NCBI GenBank assembly: GCA_947650285.1
Contig: CANTFL010000910.1
Span: 29,640-93,639, forward strand
DNA length: 64,000 bases
Source of the DNA: Hyaloperonospora brassicae
Lineage: Eukaryota; Oomycota; Peronosporomycetes; Peronosporales; Peronosporaceae
Reading direction: 5' to 3'
The notes below the pieces were generated by a model that was not told the DNA's origin, did not search any database, and saw nothing but the letters and a program-made list of their open reading frames with translations. The translations under genes and the position numbers were made by a program. Positions 23,251 through 33,190 of this stretch are shown in pieces. Positions within the stretch are counted from its first letter, which is position 1; each line of letters opens with the position of its first letter.

Positions 23251-24168
23251 GTCCATTGGTTCTGGACCTCCGATCTCTTGTCGTCTCGGTGGACGGTAAG
23301 AGTTTGAGCTAGCATGAGCCTGTCTCATGCTAAAGTCTTCCTGTTCCGCGGCTGATATCGCTTCTTCAAGCGTATTCAGCTCAAGGCGGAACAGGTGGCT
23401 CCTGACGGGCCCTTCTGCGAGCCCTTGCATGAACACCGTAATCAACGTGTGTTCATGAACTGGGTTGGCAGTTATACTACTCGCAAGGAGTCGTATATGT
23501 TGTGCGTAAGCGTGCACATCACGCTTACCCTGCTTGAGTTTCAGGAGCTCTGAACGAGCCCTGAACTCAGCACGTGGCGGCTCAAACGTTTGTCTGAGCC
23601 GGGACTTGAATTCATCTAGCGACCTAAACACGTTTGGGTCGCTACTCTCGAGTCCCAGGGACCAAGTTTTGGCACGCCCTGCCAAGTGGGTCTGAGCAAA
23701 TGTGAGTTTCATTTGCTCATCTTCGACGCGACGAGCCCTTAGGGCTCTGTCGAGTTCGACAAACCATAGTAACAGGGAGTCCTCCGGGACTCCACTGTAC
23801 TTGGAGATGTCAACCTTCATGACTTCGGGACGACGCGCATGCGCCGTCCCGCCCACAGCAGCATGGAATTGCTGCTGTCTCAACAGCTCCGTCTGTTGAG
23901 CACCGAGTTCTCTCAACTGCTCGGCCTGTTGAGAGCCTTGCTGGTGAAGCAAGGCTACTTTCTCCCTCTCGAGAGCAAGTTCATTGTGAATGAACTTGGC
24001 GATAGCAGCATGTTGTTGGTCTCTGTCTAGAGACTCCAACATGGTGCTGACGACGAGTTCGCCTACGGTAGAACTCATTCGTTCTACCGCACTCCATTCG
24101 ATGTCACTCAAATGGGTAAACCCTTCACGCGTGGCGTGAAAGGTGTCTTCTTCATCCAACATGTTCAT
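23239..24168 (-). pseudogene. Gypsy (Ty3-type) gag, 3'-truncated
   Basis: A 309-aa ORF with an ATG at 24168. It has a Gln/Leu-rich, probably coiled-coil stretch (about residues 60-105), then a Retrotrans_gag capsid domain (about 130-290) with features such as LLLWFVELDRAL, FAQTHLAGRAKTW and DEFKSRLRQTFEPP. It lies 44 bp inside its LTR (24213-24602), the normal gag position. The frame stops a few codons after PEPMD, where the element is joined to other DNA. The usual zinc knuckle and the whole pol region are absent. It would be a Gag fragment with no enzymes. Confidence 0.85.
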
Positions 24169-24199
24169 GTTGGATGATGTGGTCCTTGGAAGGACTACA

Positions 24200-24210
24200 A
24201 AGTGCTACCA
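24200..24210 (-). promoter_or_regulatory. Gypsy primer-binding site
   Basis: On the minus strand TGGTAGCACTT begins two bases after the LTR end. It would pair with a tRNA 3' end (...GUGCUACCA), the standard place and form for a Ty3/Gypsy PBS. Confidence 0.6.
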
Positions 24211-24212
24211 GG

Positions 24213-24602
24213 TGTAACGGGGCACACCCTTGCGTAACTTAACGCAAGGGATTTGGGTGCCCCGACGGACGTACACGTGGCGAGCGAGGAAGCGTAGATA
24301 GGGTAAAAGTAGAACTGTTATATTAATAAATTAAGTCTTTAAACTACTGTCTCTTCGTTTGACTTAATTCAATTATACTAATATAACTGCATGTATGGTG
24401 ACGTCTCGTCACCACTCATTGCGCGCGTCTTGCGGCGATTGGTGGGTTGATATCATCACGAGATCAACCAATGAACAGACCCTTCTGGTCGACCCTTCAA
24501 TATCACCGCTTCGGTGATATTGTTTAAAGAATATCCATCTTTATATTCTTTATTGTCACTTTCCTTAAGTGACAATATTATGTAACGGGCTGCCCCGTTA
24601 CA
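24213..24602 (-). mobile_element. Gypsy LTR (390 bp)
   Basis: Bounded by a perfect 10-bp inverted repeat, TGTAACGGGG at 24213 and CCCCGTTACA ending at 24602, so it has the canonical TG...CA ends. Its plus-strand right end is a near-palindrome (TGTAACGGG-ct-GCCCCGTTACA). It is the 5' LTR of the minus-strand gag fragment. The partner LTR is not in the window, so no target-site duplication can be tested. Confidence 0.85.
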
Positions 24603-26477
24603 TCATGCGCATTTCAACGGTATTTCTGTATGCTCTGTTTGGTCCAAACGATTAAACGAGTATAACAAAAGGCTGTCGCACAACGCACCAGTTCATTTTC
24701 AGCAACGACCTCGACAAGATACGCTCCTTCCAGTATGGCAACTGTCCTCGCGATTCAAACGCGATGTACCGTCGGCGTCGCTATTCTGTCGATCGAAGGC
24801 ATGCACCAATTGATCTAGATTGTATGTGCAGCAGCCCTCTGCACACTCGTACAGCGGTGGCTAGTGAGGAGTTGAGGGTTTTACAGGTACGCGAGCGACC
24901 CGCTATGTCCTTGTCCTACAGCGGTGGAAAACATGGCGACGACACGATAAACTTATGCAACGCAACGCAAGCCTCGTATCTGATCATAGCCCCTAGCGAT
25001 TTACTATTAATTTGCCACTGAGGCAAGCGGTCAAGTCGTCGTACAAGCGAATTCGTCCTGACCTCGTGTAGTTGTTCATGCCAAGAGTTCGGCGCACGTC
25101 GATACTTTTCTAGCCTTAGGAAAGGAGCTTGGCCCGGGATGAAAACGCCCTTTGTCGTACATAACAATACAACGCAACACAAGCTACGCCACGTCAGCGT
25201 AACTCGACATCATGGCAGGCATCTGCAGCTCGACAGCTCATGGGCCGTGCCTGCTGGATGAAGTACGTTCGATTGATTGGAAGATGTGTCCAAAGTAACG
25301 CTGGCAGAATGAAGAATTCCAAATACGCTGTTGTAACAGGGGTACTGCCTACAATTGACATTAAGTACCGTCGAGGTCGGAGACGATGAATACAAACCGA
25401 TGCGCGAAATGTCACAACAAGTGATGCTTTTGCCGTCGCCCATCCTCCTTGACATGTAGATCCAGACGTCAAGCAGACCTCTCTTCCTCCACCTCGCATC
25501 TTCCTCTGCAGCTGCACCGACCGCTCGGTGATTGAAACAGCCCAATGTGGTGCGGAGATCAGATAGCCCGTGTTGAGGTTCGACATTCAAGTTGCATTAC
25601 TCACTGCTCACCGCACAACGGTGGTGACAGTGCTGACTACATGAAGTCCCAGGGCCAGAAATGCTGACTCGTTTTTTCGCAACGCTACCTTCTCATGCAT
25701 AACTGACGGCTTCATAGCCTGTACAATTGTCTTGTGTCCCATCGAGATGTCGACAACGAGGGCCGATATTGCTACGTACCGAGGCACCTGAATGAATATC
25801 TAGAGTAACTAGTGCGGGCGTGATGTGCCTGCCATCAGCAGTCCATAGGCAGCCGCCAATGCTTCTCGATCGCGACAATACCAAGCAGTACGTGCGTAGT
25901 AAAGGCGGGCGGCCAAAGTCGTACAAAACCCAGCGTCGTCAAGGGACAGCCCTTTCTCGTCTTCCTTGACCATGTTACTGCAAATCCCAGTGATGCACGT
26001 ACCTGGTAAACGGGACGTGCGGGCGCAGACGCGATGTGTGCACCGTATGGAAACGTGGACCCCAGAACTGGTCGAAAAAACACGCTCGTGGTAATTGGCG
26101 ACATGACCAAAACAGCGGCTCGTGGGCCATTACGACAGCCGAAGTACACCGCTTCTGTCACTCGCGTCTATCCTGTCGCAGCTTTTCTTCTCGTCCGACC
26201 AGTGTGTCGCGTCGTTTTTGCACGGTCGTTGTCCACTTGTCGCCTTTGCTGCAGCACTGCATTGGCAGTCGCCTGTAGATTCGGTATGCGCAGAAGATCC
26301 GGTGTCGTCTCGCTACCACATCATCGCGCGATTTCCGACGAGGTCTAGTGAGACCGAAGTGACTGTCCGTACGGCATCGACCATAGCTGAGCTCGCCGCC
26401 GTCTGGTGGTCGTTCGCACTCTTGAGCTTCTCGCGCTCGTCACGTGGACGAAGAAGTACCGTCGGACAGCGGGTGCG
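24603..26477. other. Intergenic region with no supported gene
   Basis: About 1.9 kb between the Gypsy LTR and the membrane-protein gene. The longest ATG-initiated frame that stands out is 25194-25586 (minus, 130 codons). It has no recognisable domain or signal peptide and several overlapping frames of similar size, so I do not call it. No tRNA, repeat or array is seen. The final stretch before 26478 should hold the promoter and 5' UTR of the next gene. Confidence 0.5.
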
Positions 26478-28235
26478 ATGCTGAGTCCCAATGTTTGCCT
26501 TGCTACGGTAACCGCTGGTGAGTAGCTGCTCGAGGCTGTGAGCTGTGTGCAATGCAGTGGGTTTGTGCTTGTTTTTACTGACGTCTTTTGGTGTGTGTGT
26601 GTGTGCTGCTGCTTAGTGGCGGTCTGCGTGGCGCACGTGACGACAGCCCAATCGTCGGCAGGTGTGAGGGCCATTTGCTACAGTGTAGGCGAGTGCCACG
26701 TGAACGGGTCGGCGGCCAAGATGTGTGACCGCACAAAGAAGGAGTGCCACCAGTGTCTCGGTGAAAGAGAGAGCGACTCGCTCTTGGTCATGTTACAGGA
26801 GGCAACCGAGTACAACTGCTATGATGTCAAGACCAATGGAAAATGTCCAAAGGGCACGACCAAGTGTTCTGCAGGCACGTGTGGTCTATATGCCGCGGGA
26901 TTGACTGGCGATCGAGTACTGAGGAAAGCTAAACGTGTGATGTTGTTGTTGACTGGTGTAGCACTGAAGATGGAAGACGAAGAAAAGGAAGTAAAGCGAG
27001 AGGAGCAGCGAGAGGAGCAGCGAGAGGAGCAGCAAGAGGAGCAGCAAGAGGAAAAAACGTCAGGGTCTGCGGAGGATGACAGTCCGTACCAGCACATTTT
27101 GTCCAATACGTCCAGCTTTGCCGAGCCGGGTTCGACTCTCTCCGGCAGCGACTCAGACGAGGTGACCCGCTCTCGTACGAAACCTGAGCGTGCGACATCG
27201 CTTTTTCTCACTGACTCGTCCAGCAATGGTTCTGCTACGAGTAGACAGAAGAAACTTACGTCAGAGAAGACGACAGGATCAATTTTCAAGGGATCGCCGT
27301 CGTCGAGCGGCAATGACTCAGCTGAAGAAACGCCCAAGGCCTCTGCTAGCAGCAGTTCTGGGTCTTCGCCCAAGGCTTCTTCAGCTACAAAGAAGGACTC
27401 TGTACTGCAGAACTCTTTTGGAGGATTTGATTCGGAGGAAGACCTCAGCAGTGTAGGCGCGACAGTGGCCCCGGTCGTTAAGGCACCGAAAGCTCAGTCC
27501 ACCATACAGGACACGGCACTCAGTGAGAAAACCACTTTGTCAACGCCCACATTCGAGCGTAGTTCGGGTGACGACATCGACTATGGCTTGATTCTTGGTG
27601 TCGTCGGAGGTGCTACTGCGATAGCGGCCATCGTCGCTATTGTCGTTCGAAGAAAAGCAAAGGCTGGCGAGGACCCGGACGATGGAGCAGCAGCATTCTC
27701 TCCTAACATGCCGGTCACAACCCGTAAACCGACTGCACTGCCATCTGTATCGTCTGCAACTACGTCGTATTCAGCTGAGATGGACTGCTATGGAAGCAAC
27801 GATCTCGAGTACCAGTATGACACTGATCATCACGTCAACCATTACGGTGACAACTTCGGTGACCGCCACTTCCCAGGTGCCACAGCAACGCATCACACTG
27901 GTGGTAAAAGCGGTGGAATGGTTCCTGCGAATTATGGCAACCCGTTTCCCGTCGATAACGATGACAAAGACGACATTTCGCGCCGTACAGACAGCATTCT
28001 GGGCGGGACTGGTGTCATGGTTAGCACCAGATCGAGCCTGTATAATTCCTTCGAGTTCACCGCCGGGACAGCTCCATCGAACTATGCAGCCAGCTTTGCG
28101 ACGAGCTATGCCACGAGCCGTGCAACGAGCTATGCATCGAGCGATGCCACGAGCGATGCTGGCCAGGATCTACGGTACAGTGAGGATGAAAACCAGCTGA
28201 AGCACGGGGCCAGCACTGCGTCCGTGGAGTTTTAG
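26478..28235 (+). CDS. Predicted secreted/type I single-pass membrane protein, spliced (two exons)
   Basis: Proposed model: exon 1 26478-26517, intron 26518-26616, exon 2 26617-28235, giving 552 aa. The ATG at 26478 is the first in frame after a stop at 26346, with G at -3. Splicing joins the frame exactly and creates a classical signal peptide (MLSPNVCLATVTAVAVCVAH, likely cut after VTTA). Next come a small ectodomain with nine cysteines (about residues 34-100), an acidic/Gln repeat from 12-bp tandem repeats (about 26998-27052), a Ser-rich stalk, one transmembrane helix (about 337-357, GLILGVVGGATAIAAIVAIVV... followed by RRK), and a cytoplasmic tail ending in Ala-Thr-Ser repeats (28090-28160). 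I recognise no family or catalytic domain. The layout suggests a cell-surface or wall-associated protein. It converges with the HMGS gene. Confidence 0.75.
26518..26616 (+). other. Spliceosomal intron (99 nt)
   Basis: Donor GTGAGT at 26518, branch-like CTGAC at 26578-26582, acceptor CTTAG ending at 26616. The 34-nt branch-to-acceptor distance and total size fit oomycete introns. Without splicing the ORF has no ATG before 26721 and no signal peptide. Confidence 0.72.
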
Positions 28236-28464
28236 GCTGCAGGTTGGTAGGAGCTCTGTTTAACGGCCTGGTATTGACAGTGCGCGTTGTGTCTGTTAGA
28301 AAGGCACTCACAAGCGCACTTCTATTGCGAGATAATAAAGTCGACATCCATGTCCATTGATTGCCAGCGGCGTCTCTCTCCCACATTCTCGAGCTTGGCG
28401 TCATCGAGTTCCATGTTCGTCCACTTCGACCATCTTCAATCCAACACGAGATCATAGCGATGGC
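28236..28464. promoter_or_regulatory. Shared 3' region of two convergent genes, with poly(A) signal
   Basis: 229 bp between the two stop codons. AATAAA at 28334-28339 is correctly placed, about 100 bp downstream, for the plus-strand gene. No such hexamer is seen for the minus-strand gene, whose 3' UTR may overlap the other gene. Confidence 0.5.
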
Positions 28465-31356
28465 TCAACTTTCACGCGCATAAAGAGAGAACGCAAGCTG
28501 CGAGCCAAAGCCTGCAGCGAAACGAAGCGCATACTTGTGGGCGTGAGCACCTCCCGACGCAAGACGAAGAGATGTGTTGCCCAAGTTTGGGTCGTGGGTT
28601 TCAAAATGCACCACAGGTGGAACACATCCGTGGCGTAAACCCTCGATGGCAGCCACGTCCTCAAACGCTACAGCCATGGGGTGTCCAGTAAATCCCTTCG
28701 TGTTTGCAATCATTAGCTGAGCAAGCAGCTTCGAGCCGAAAGCTGCGCGCAACGCTGTCACTTCCGTGTAAGCACACGAAGACGTCGCGGATGCGTTCGT
28801 GCATGTCTCATGGCTGTAGTAGACTCCGTTGCAAGCTATCTCCTCTCGCGTGATACCGAAATCGTTTTCTACGCGTTGCAAAAACCGCATGAGCTCTTGG
28901 CCAACGTGGGTCGGCTCCAGTGCAGCACCGTGATAGGCCGAGTTGCTGAACTGGGAGGCAACTAAATGCACAACCTTCTTGTTGGTAGATCCAGTCACTA
29001 CGCGCTCTGCGAAAGCCACAGGAGACTCCAACACCAACCCGATCGCACCGCTGCCGACAATCATACCGCTACGCTTCGCATCAAATGGACGTGCTGCAGC
29101 ACTGACCGTCGGGGCAATGCACGCAGCGCCAAGTGCCCGAAAGCCACCACCAATCAGCGGCATCAAAGTCTCCGAGCTGGCGGTGTCGCTGGATATCACA
29201 ATTACCCGCTGACATTTACCGGACCGAATCCAATCTTGAGCCATGCCAACTGCTTGTGTTGTGCCTGCGCATGCCGCGTTGATTTGCGTGTTAGGTCCAC
29301 GTGCTCCAATAAACTGTGCAAGCTGAGCATTTGCAAGCACCAGCAGTCGGAATAAAATCTTAGTATCCATTGCATAGGCCAACTCACCCTTGTTCTTGCT
29401 TTCTTCGTGGTAACGAGAGGTTTCTGACACCGCAGCATCCATCGCTGGAAATGATGTGGCGTATATCACACCCGTTGAGTCGCGCATATGCTCAGGCAAG
29501 TGCCAATTCGCATTTGATCCGTCCACAAGTCCAGCGCTGCGAACAGCCTCAAGGCCAGCAGCCACAGCCAACTGGGTGGGCTTATCCATCGAACGCGCGA
29601 TCGTCGCGGCTATGCCATACTCTTTCTCGAGGTCCATGTCATTCGTAACCGCAGACACTTGAATACAATCCTCACGAGTAGAGACGGGTGAACGGGTCAC
29701 GTTGCCGGTAGCTTTGTTTGTGCTGATTTGCACTATGTTTCGAGCCACCATTTTGTCCTTGTCGGCATCGATAAGCTCACGAATACAATTTTCGCCCCGC
29801 AAAAGCTTTTCAATCGATTTTTCGCCTTCAAACACCTTGGTTTGACCCGGCAGGCCGACACTAGTACCACTTACGTAAACAGCGCCAGCAGCTTCTAGCA
29901 TTGTCTTGGTCATGAGACTTTGTTCCTGCGTATCTCCCGCAGACGTGACGTTCGGCTTTGAACGAGCGTAAAAGCGGCGACCCATGTTATCGATGCGGTC
30001 GAGGTAAAACTCACCTGCAGGAATGGAAGCAATCGACTGCGTGAGCTTCACATCGTGTTCCGCACCATATGTGACCTGACGCAACTTCATGCGCGCAGTG
30101 AACTCCTCCGGAGACTTTTTAGTACGACGCGCGAGACGCGCGATAAGGTCGAGGGACTCGGCGATCTTGCCCAGTGAGAACTTGCCCTTAGCTGATTCGG
30201 ACGGCTCACGCGTGTGGAGCACAAACATAGAAGCAAGGCTTCCCGAGCCGTACGAAAACAAAAGCACCCGAGCACCAAGCGCCAGTTCCTTGGCCCGTGC
30301 GTGCACCAACGTTGCCAGGTTCATGTATACTGCTGCCGTGTAAGAGTTCCCAAGCTGCTGAGAAGTAGTGCAGCTCGGCGACACCTTGGCCTCAAAATCC
30401 TCACTCGCCACGTTGCGAGCAGCAAGATCCAGCTCTCGGTCATTTAGTGTATCGCAAAGCGGTGCGTTCGTCCACTTTGTCAGCGTAGCGTATTTTTCCT
30501 TTGCAGCCTCGTCACCACTGCTCAGTAGACGTCTCGAGTCGTGAAAAACCAGACGAGCAAATGACTTTTGCACCAACTTGTAGTACGGCGAGTGGAAGAC
30601 CGCGTAGTCCATAGACGACATACCGACGACTTGTTTTTGATCAGTTGAAGCCAGCAACTTGCTCTTCTTGCAGAAAAGCTGGTAGCATTCATCAAGCGCA
30701 TGCAGATAACACGCGTTCGACAGCTGGCCGTCCACTGTCGGGTACTCGCTGGTCATATTGGGCTTGTAAAAGTCCCACACGTTGGTCGCATGAGTAGCTT
30801 TGGTCCGGCAGTCCAATACCATTGGCGCGTCGGGTCCAATGAGCATCGCCACGGCACCACAGCCGCCACTGGGCCGTGCAGGTCCCTGGGCATACACGGC
30901 GATATCAGCGGCCACCACAATAGCATACCGTCCGTCCCAGAAGCTGCTGTCGATCCACGCCACGGCGTTCAGCAGCGCTGCCGTGCCGCCGTAACAGGCA
31001 TTCACGACCGTCGCGCCCTCGACGTCTGCATTGGCTCCAAAGAGCTGCATCAGCACTGTCTTTGCCGACTTGCTCTTGTCCAGCAGCGTCTCAGTACCCA
31101 CTTCGAGACGTCCGACCTGCTCAGGCGACACGTCATAGCGACTCAAGAGCCTCGAGACGGCCGTCAGCGCCAGCGCGTGCACGTCCTCGCGGTCGCCAGG
31201 CACCGCCATGCGCAGCTGTCCCAGTCCGAGCGTATACTTGCCGCGACTGACGCCGTCGTAGCGTTCCATGTCCTGCTGGTCCACGTAGTCGGACGGGAAG
31301 TGCACTTCCATGGCCAATATGCCCACATTCCGGGGACGCGAAGGAGGTGATGTCAT
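28465..31356 (-). CDS. HMG-CoA synthase fused to a beta-ketoacyl synthase domain
   Basis: A 963-aa intronless ORF. The first ATG is at 31356; the frame extends a little upstream but without ATG, and A is at -3. Residues about 7-460 are a eukaryotic-type HMG-CoA synthase, which condenses acetyl-CoA with acetoacetyl-CoA at the entry to the mevalonate pathway. The catalytic trio is visible: E89 (VGTETLLDKSKS), C121 (NACYGGTAA) and H255 (FHSPYYKLVQKS), plus the C-terminal SYGSG motif. Residues about 485-963 form a FabB/F-like ketosynthase with the nucleophile C696 (NAACAGTTQ), H849 (YYSHETCT) and K887/H892 (NTKGFTGHP), so the KS triad also looks intact. A normal HMGS is near 450-520 aa, so the second half is a true extra domain. 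The likely place is cytosol, since no clear targeting peptide is seen. The role of the KS half is inference: it may supply a beta-ketoacyl-CoA to the HMGS half. Confidence 0.92.
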   Translation of the reverse strand: MTSPPSRPRNVGILAMEVHFPSDYVDQQDMERYDGVSRGKYTLGLGQLRMAVPGDREDVHALALTAVSRLLSRYDVSPEQVGRLEVGTETLLDKSKSAKTVLMQLFGANADVEGATVVNACYGGTAALLNAVAWIDSSFWDGRYAIVVAADIAVYAQGPARPSGGCGAVAMLIGPDAPMVLDCRTKATHATNVWDFYKPNMTSEYPTVDGQLSNACYLHALDECYQLFCKKSKLLASTDQKQVVGMSSMDYAVFHSPYYKLVQKSFARLVFHDSRRLLSSGDEAAKEKYATLTKWTNAPLCDTLNDRELDLAARNVASEDFEAKVSPSCTTSQQLGNSYTAAVYMNLATLVHARAKELALGARVLLFSYGSGSLASMFVLHTREPSESAKGKFSLGKIAESLDLIARLARRTKKSPEEFTARMKLRQVTYGAEHDVKLTQSIASIPAGEFYLDRIDNMGRRFYARSKPNVTSAGDTQEQSLMTKTMLEAAGAVYVSGTSVGLPGQTKVFEGEKSIEKLLRGENCIRELIDADKDKMVARNIVQISTNKATGNVTRSPVSTREDCIQVSAVTNDMDLEKEYGIAATIARSMDKPTQLAVAAGLEAVRSAGLVDGSNANWHLPEHMRDSTGVIYATSFPAMDAAVSETSRYHEESKNKGELAYAMDTKILFRLLVLANAQLAQFIGARGPNTQINAACAGTTQAVGMAQDWIRSGKCQRVIVISSDTASSETLMPLIGGGFRALGAACIAPTVSAAARPFDAKRSGMIVGSGAIGLVLESPVAFAERVVTGSTNKKVVHLVASQFSNSAYHGAALEPTHVGQELMRFLQRVENDFGITREEIACNGVYYSHETCTNASATSSCAYTEVTALRAAFGSKLLAQLMIANTKGFTGHPMAVAFEDVAAIEGLRHGCVPPVVHFETHDPNLGNTSLRLASGGAHAHKYALRFAAGFGSQLAFSLYARES

Positions 31357-33018
31357 TGTGTTGAGACGTCGGATCAAAGAGTAGGGTAAGAGTTGAGGCG
31401 CGATGGAGATATGTGCGGGTTGAGTGGGGGTTATGATTGCGTCGATATGATCGCAAGCTCTGTGGAGGCCATTTTGACGATGTCGACGTCTATTGCACGA
31501 GGCGAGTGGGTCTGAAGTCGACGAACAATGACGCGCCTATCTTTGAAAGGATAAAAAAGTAGGATTGGTGAGCAAGGTACATGCGCTTTGTTTAAAAATC
31601 GAGCTACACATATTGTGTCACGATAAAACATGTGTGAAATGTGAGCACACGTTTCTCCATCGGTCATATCGAATGGCATATCATTGATATGATGGTCAAT
31701 TCAGAAATATCATAAGTGAGGCAATGTAGTATGCACATGAGCAAAGGTAACAACTACAGATGCTTCCATATGTACCGCCGCACTACAGATTCAAAGCACC
31801 GAATAAGTGGCAAAATACACATTACGTCTTTTCAGGATAATACATCTCGATCTGTATTGGAATGTAACAGGAGCATCAGGGCAATATATCGGATAAGTCC
31901 ATCATATGACTTTGACACCGTATTCCTTAATTATAGAGTACGTCTTATCGATCATTTGATAGCGCAAAAAGAGCAAACTTTCGTGAGAAGGCACCATAAG
32001 AAGACCTGATATGTGTATATATGAACTATTTGGTCATGCCGCGAAGGGAGAGCGCATCTTACGTAAATGGTCACTCGGTTATATGGTCATTTTGGTCCGC
32101 TGCGTTTCAGATGACATTTGGCTACAAGTCCATTAATGTTCTATCCGCACGACCACCTATTCTGGCCACAAGTAAACATTCGTATTGCGGCACATTCGAC
32201 TCAACTATGGAAAGAGACGTGCAATATCCAATTAGCATCATTCTCTTATGGATACTAATACGCTAACACATTTATGTATCATGTGAGTAGTAATCGAGTC
32301 CGATCTAAAAGGGAAGCTTTGCATATCTTGTGGTGTCAAGCCACAGACGGTATCAAAACGCAAATAACACCTTCTATCTTCCTTTTTTGTTCTGCATCAT
32401 TGTCAACAATAGTCATGTACATTGGACCTTTCGTATATGATTGCAGACGTCTGTTCTGAGAGATGTATCGATAAGTATTACCGCATGAACTGAAGTATGT
32501 ACCAACAAGAAGCGTATCTATTCCGACATGTCAGAGTGAAAGACGCCTGAAAAAAACTTTCCACCACGTTACCCATCAAAAATCGCATAATTCTAAAGCA
32601 GAAGACGCGAAAAGCACAATTATAGTGGTCACGATCGTAGCATATGTCCAGATAAACAATTGATTGTACGCTCCCGCTTACATGAGCGAATGCACTTCCG
32701 CAGAGGTGGTAGAAATATACGTACGATACATTCGTATTTGTCATTCCGTTCCCCCGGAAATGCACGCAAGAAAGAATTGTATCTTTCATTCGCTGAACCA
32801 AGATCACTCTTCGATCTGCTTTATTTGTTCATTTATTTACGGTACCGCTTTGAACACATCAGGTACAGACGCACTTAACTTATTGCATATTTTGCAGCCA
32901 TCGTTGGCTGTAGCACACAACTATATCATCAGCCAGCTGTGCAAACGGCTTATGAGCTAAAACAAGATACGACATACCCAGAATATTGTGCTACTAATGC
33001 AATTTGAAATGGCGTAAT
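31357..33018. other. AT-rich intergenic region with no supported gene
   Basis: 1.66 kb, increasingly AT-rich to the right. The first 150 bp (pyrimidine-rich on the minus strand) are the probable promoter and 5' UTR of the HMGS-KS gene. They include a possible 13-codon upstream ORF (ATG at 31472, stop at 31431, minus). The remaining short frames (up to 109 codons) show no domain or biased composition. No transposon ends were recognised. Confidence 0.5.
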
Positions 33019-33068
33019 GGAGTGTATAGATGATCTTTTGTTGCGTTTGGCATGTGGCGTGTTTGGAA

Positions 33069-33172
33069 CCGAGTGTAGCTCAGTTGGTAGAGCGATTGAC
33101 TGTAGTGTTGGATGCTGTGTATCAGTGTGCTCGGAAATCAATTGGTCGCTGGTTCGATTCCGGCCACTCGGA
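33069..33172 (+). tRNA. tRNA-Tyr(GUA) with intron, copy 1
   Basis: The acceptor stem CCGAGTG pairs with CACTCGG, with C1-G72 and discriminator A73, the eukaryotic Tyr identity set. The D arm is GCTC-AGTTGGTA-GAGC. The anticodon stem ATTGA/TCAAT has loop CTGTAGA and anticodon GTA at 33102-33104. The variable loop is TGGTC and the T arm is GCTGG-TTCGATT-CCGGC. A 31-nt intron (33106-33136) sits after G37, the canonical site, leaving a 73-nt mature body. Internal A box (TAGCTCAGTTGG) and B box (GGTTCGATTCC) are intact. Two TTTT pol III terminators follow (33174 and 33186). Confidence 0.97.
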
Positions 33173-33190
33173 CTTTTGCGGCATCTTTTA
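33173..33190 (+). terminator. Pol III terminator pair after tRNA copy 1
   Basis: gacTTTTgcggcatcTTTTac begins right after the discriminator base, so there is a main and a backup T run. The pair persists through copy 8. One run remains in copies 9-33, and neither run remains in copies 35, 36 and 38-41. Confidence 0.75.

Noticed and set aside
23091..23315. Small frames over the Copia-Gypsy junction
   Set aside because: They span two unrelated truncated elements and have no coherent product.
25194..25586. A 130-codon minus-strand frame as a gene
   Set aside because: No domain, no signal peptide, and an overlapping frame of the same length on the same strand. It is within what chance allows.
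25693..26484. Several 77-120 codon frames on both strands upstream of the membrane-protein gene
   Set aside because: They overlap each other, some lack ATG starts, and none resembles a known protein. They probably lie in promoter or relic DNA.
26538..26720. Start of the membrane-protein gene at GTG 26538
   Set aside because: A non-ATG start is unlikely in a eukaryote. The proposed intron removes this part and gives an ATG start and a signal peptide.
28465..29900. The KS half as a remnant of a modular polyketide synthase
   Set aside because: No acyltransferase, ketoreductase or carrier domain is present. The frame runs without break from the HMGS half and ends right after the KS fold.
31357..31377. 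Seven extra N-terminal codons on the HMGS-KS protein
   Set aside because: They begin with TTG. The first ATG is at 31356, in a good context, and matches the usual HMGS N-terminus.
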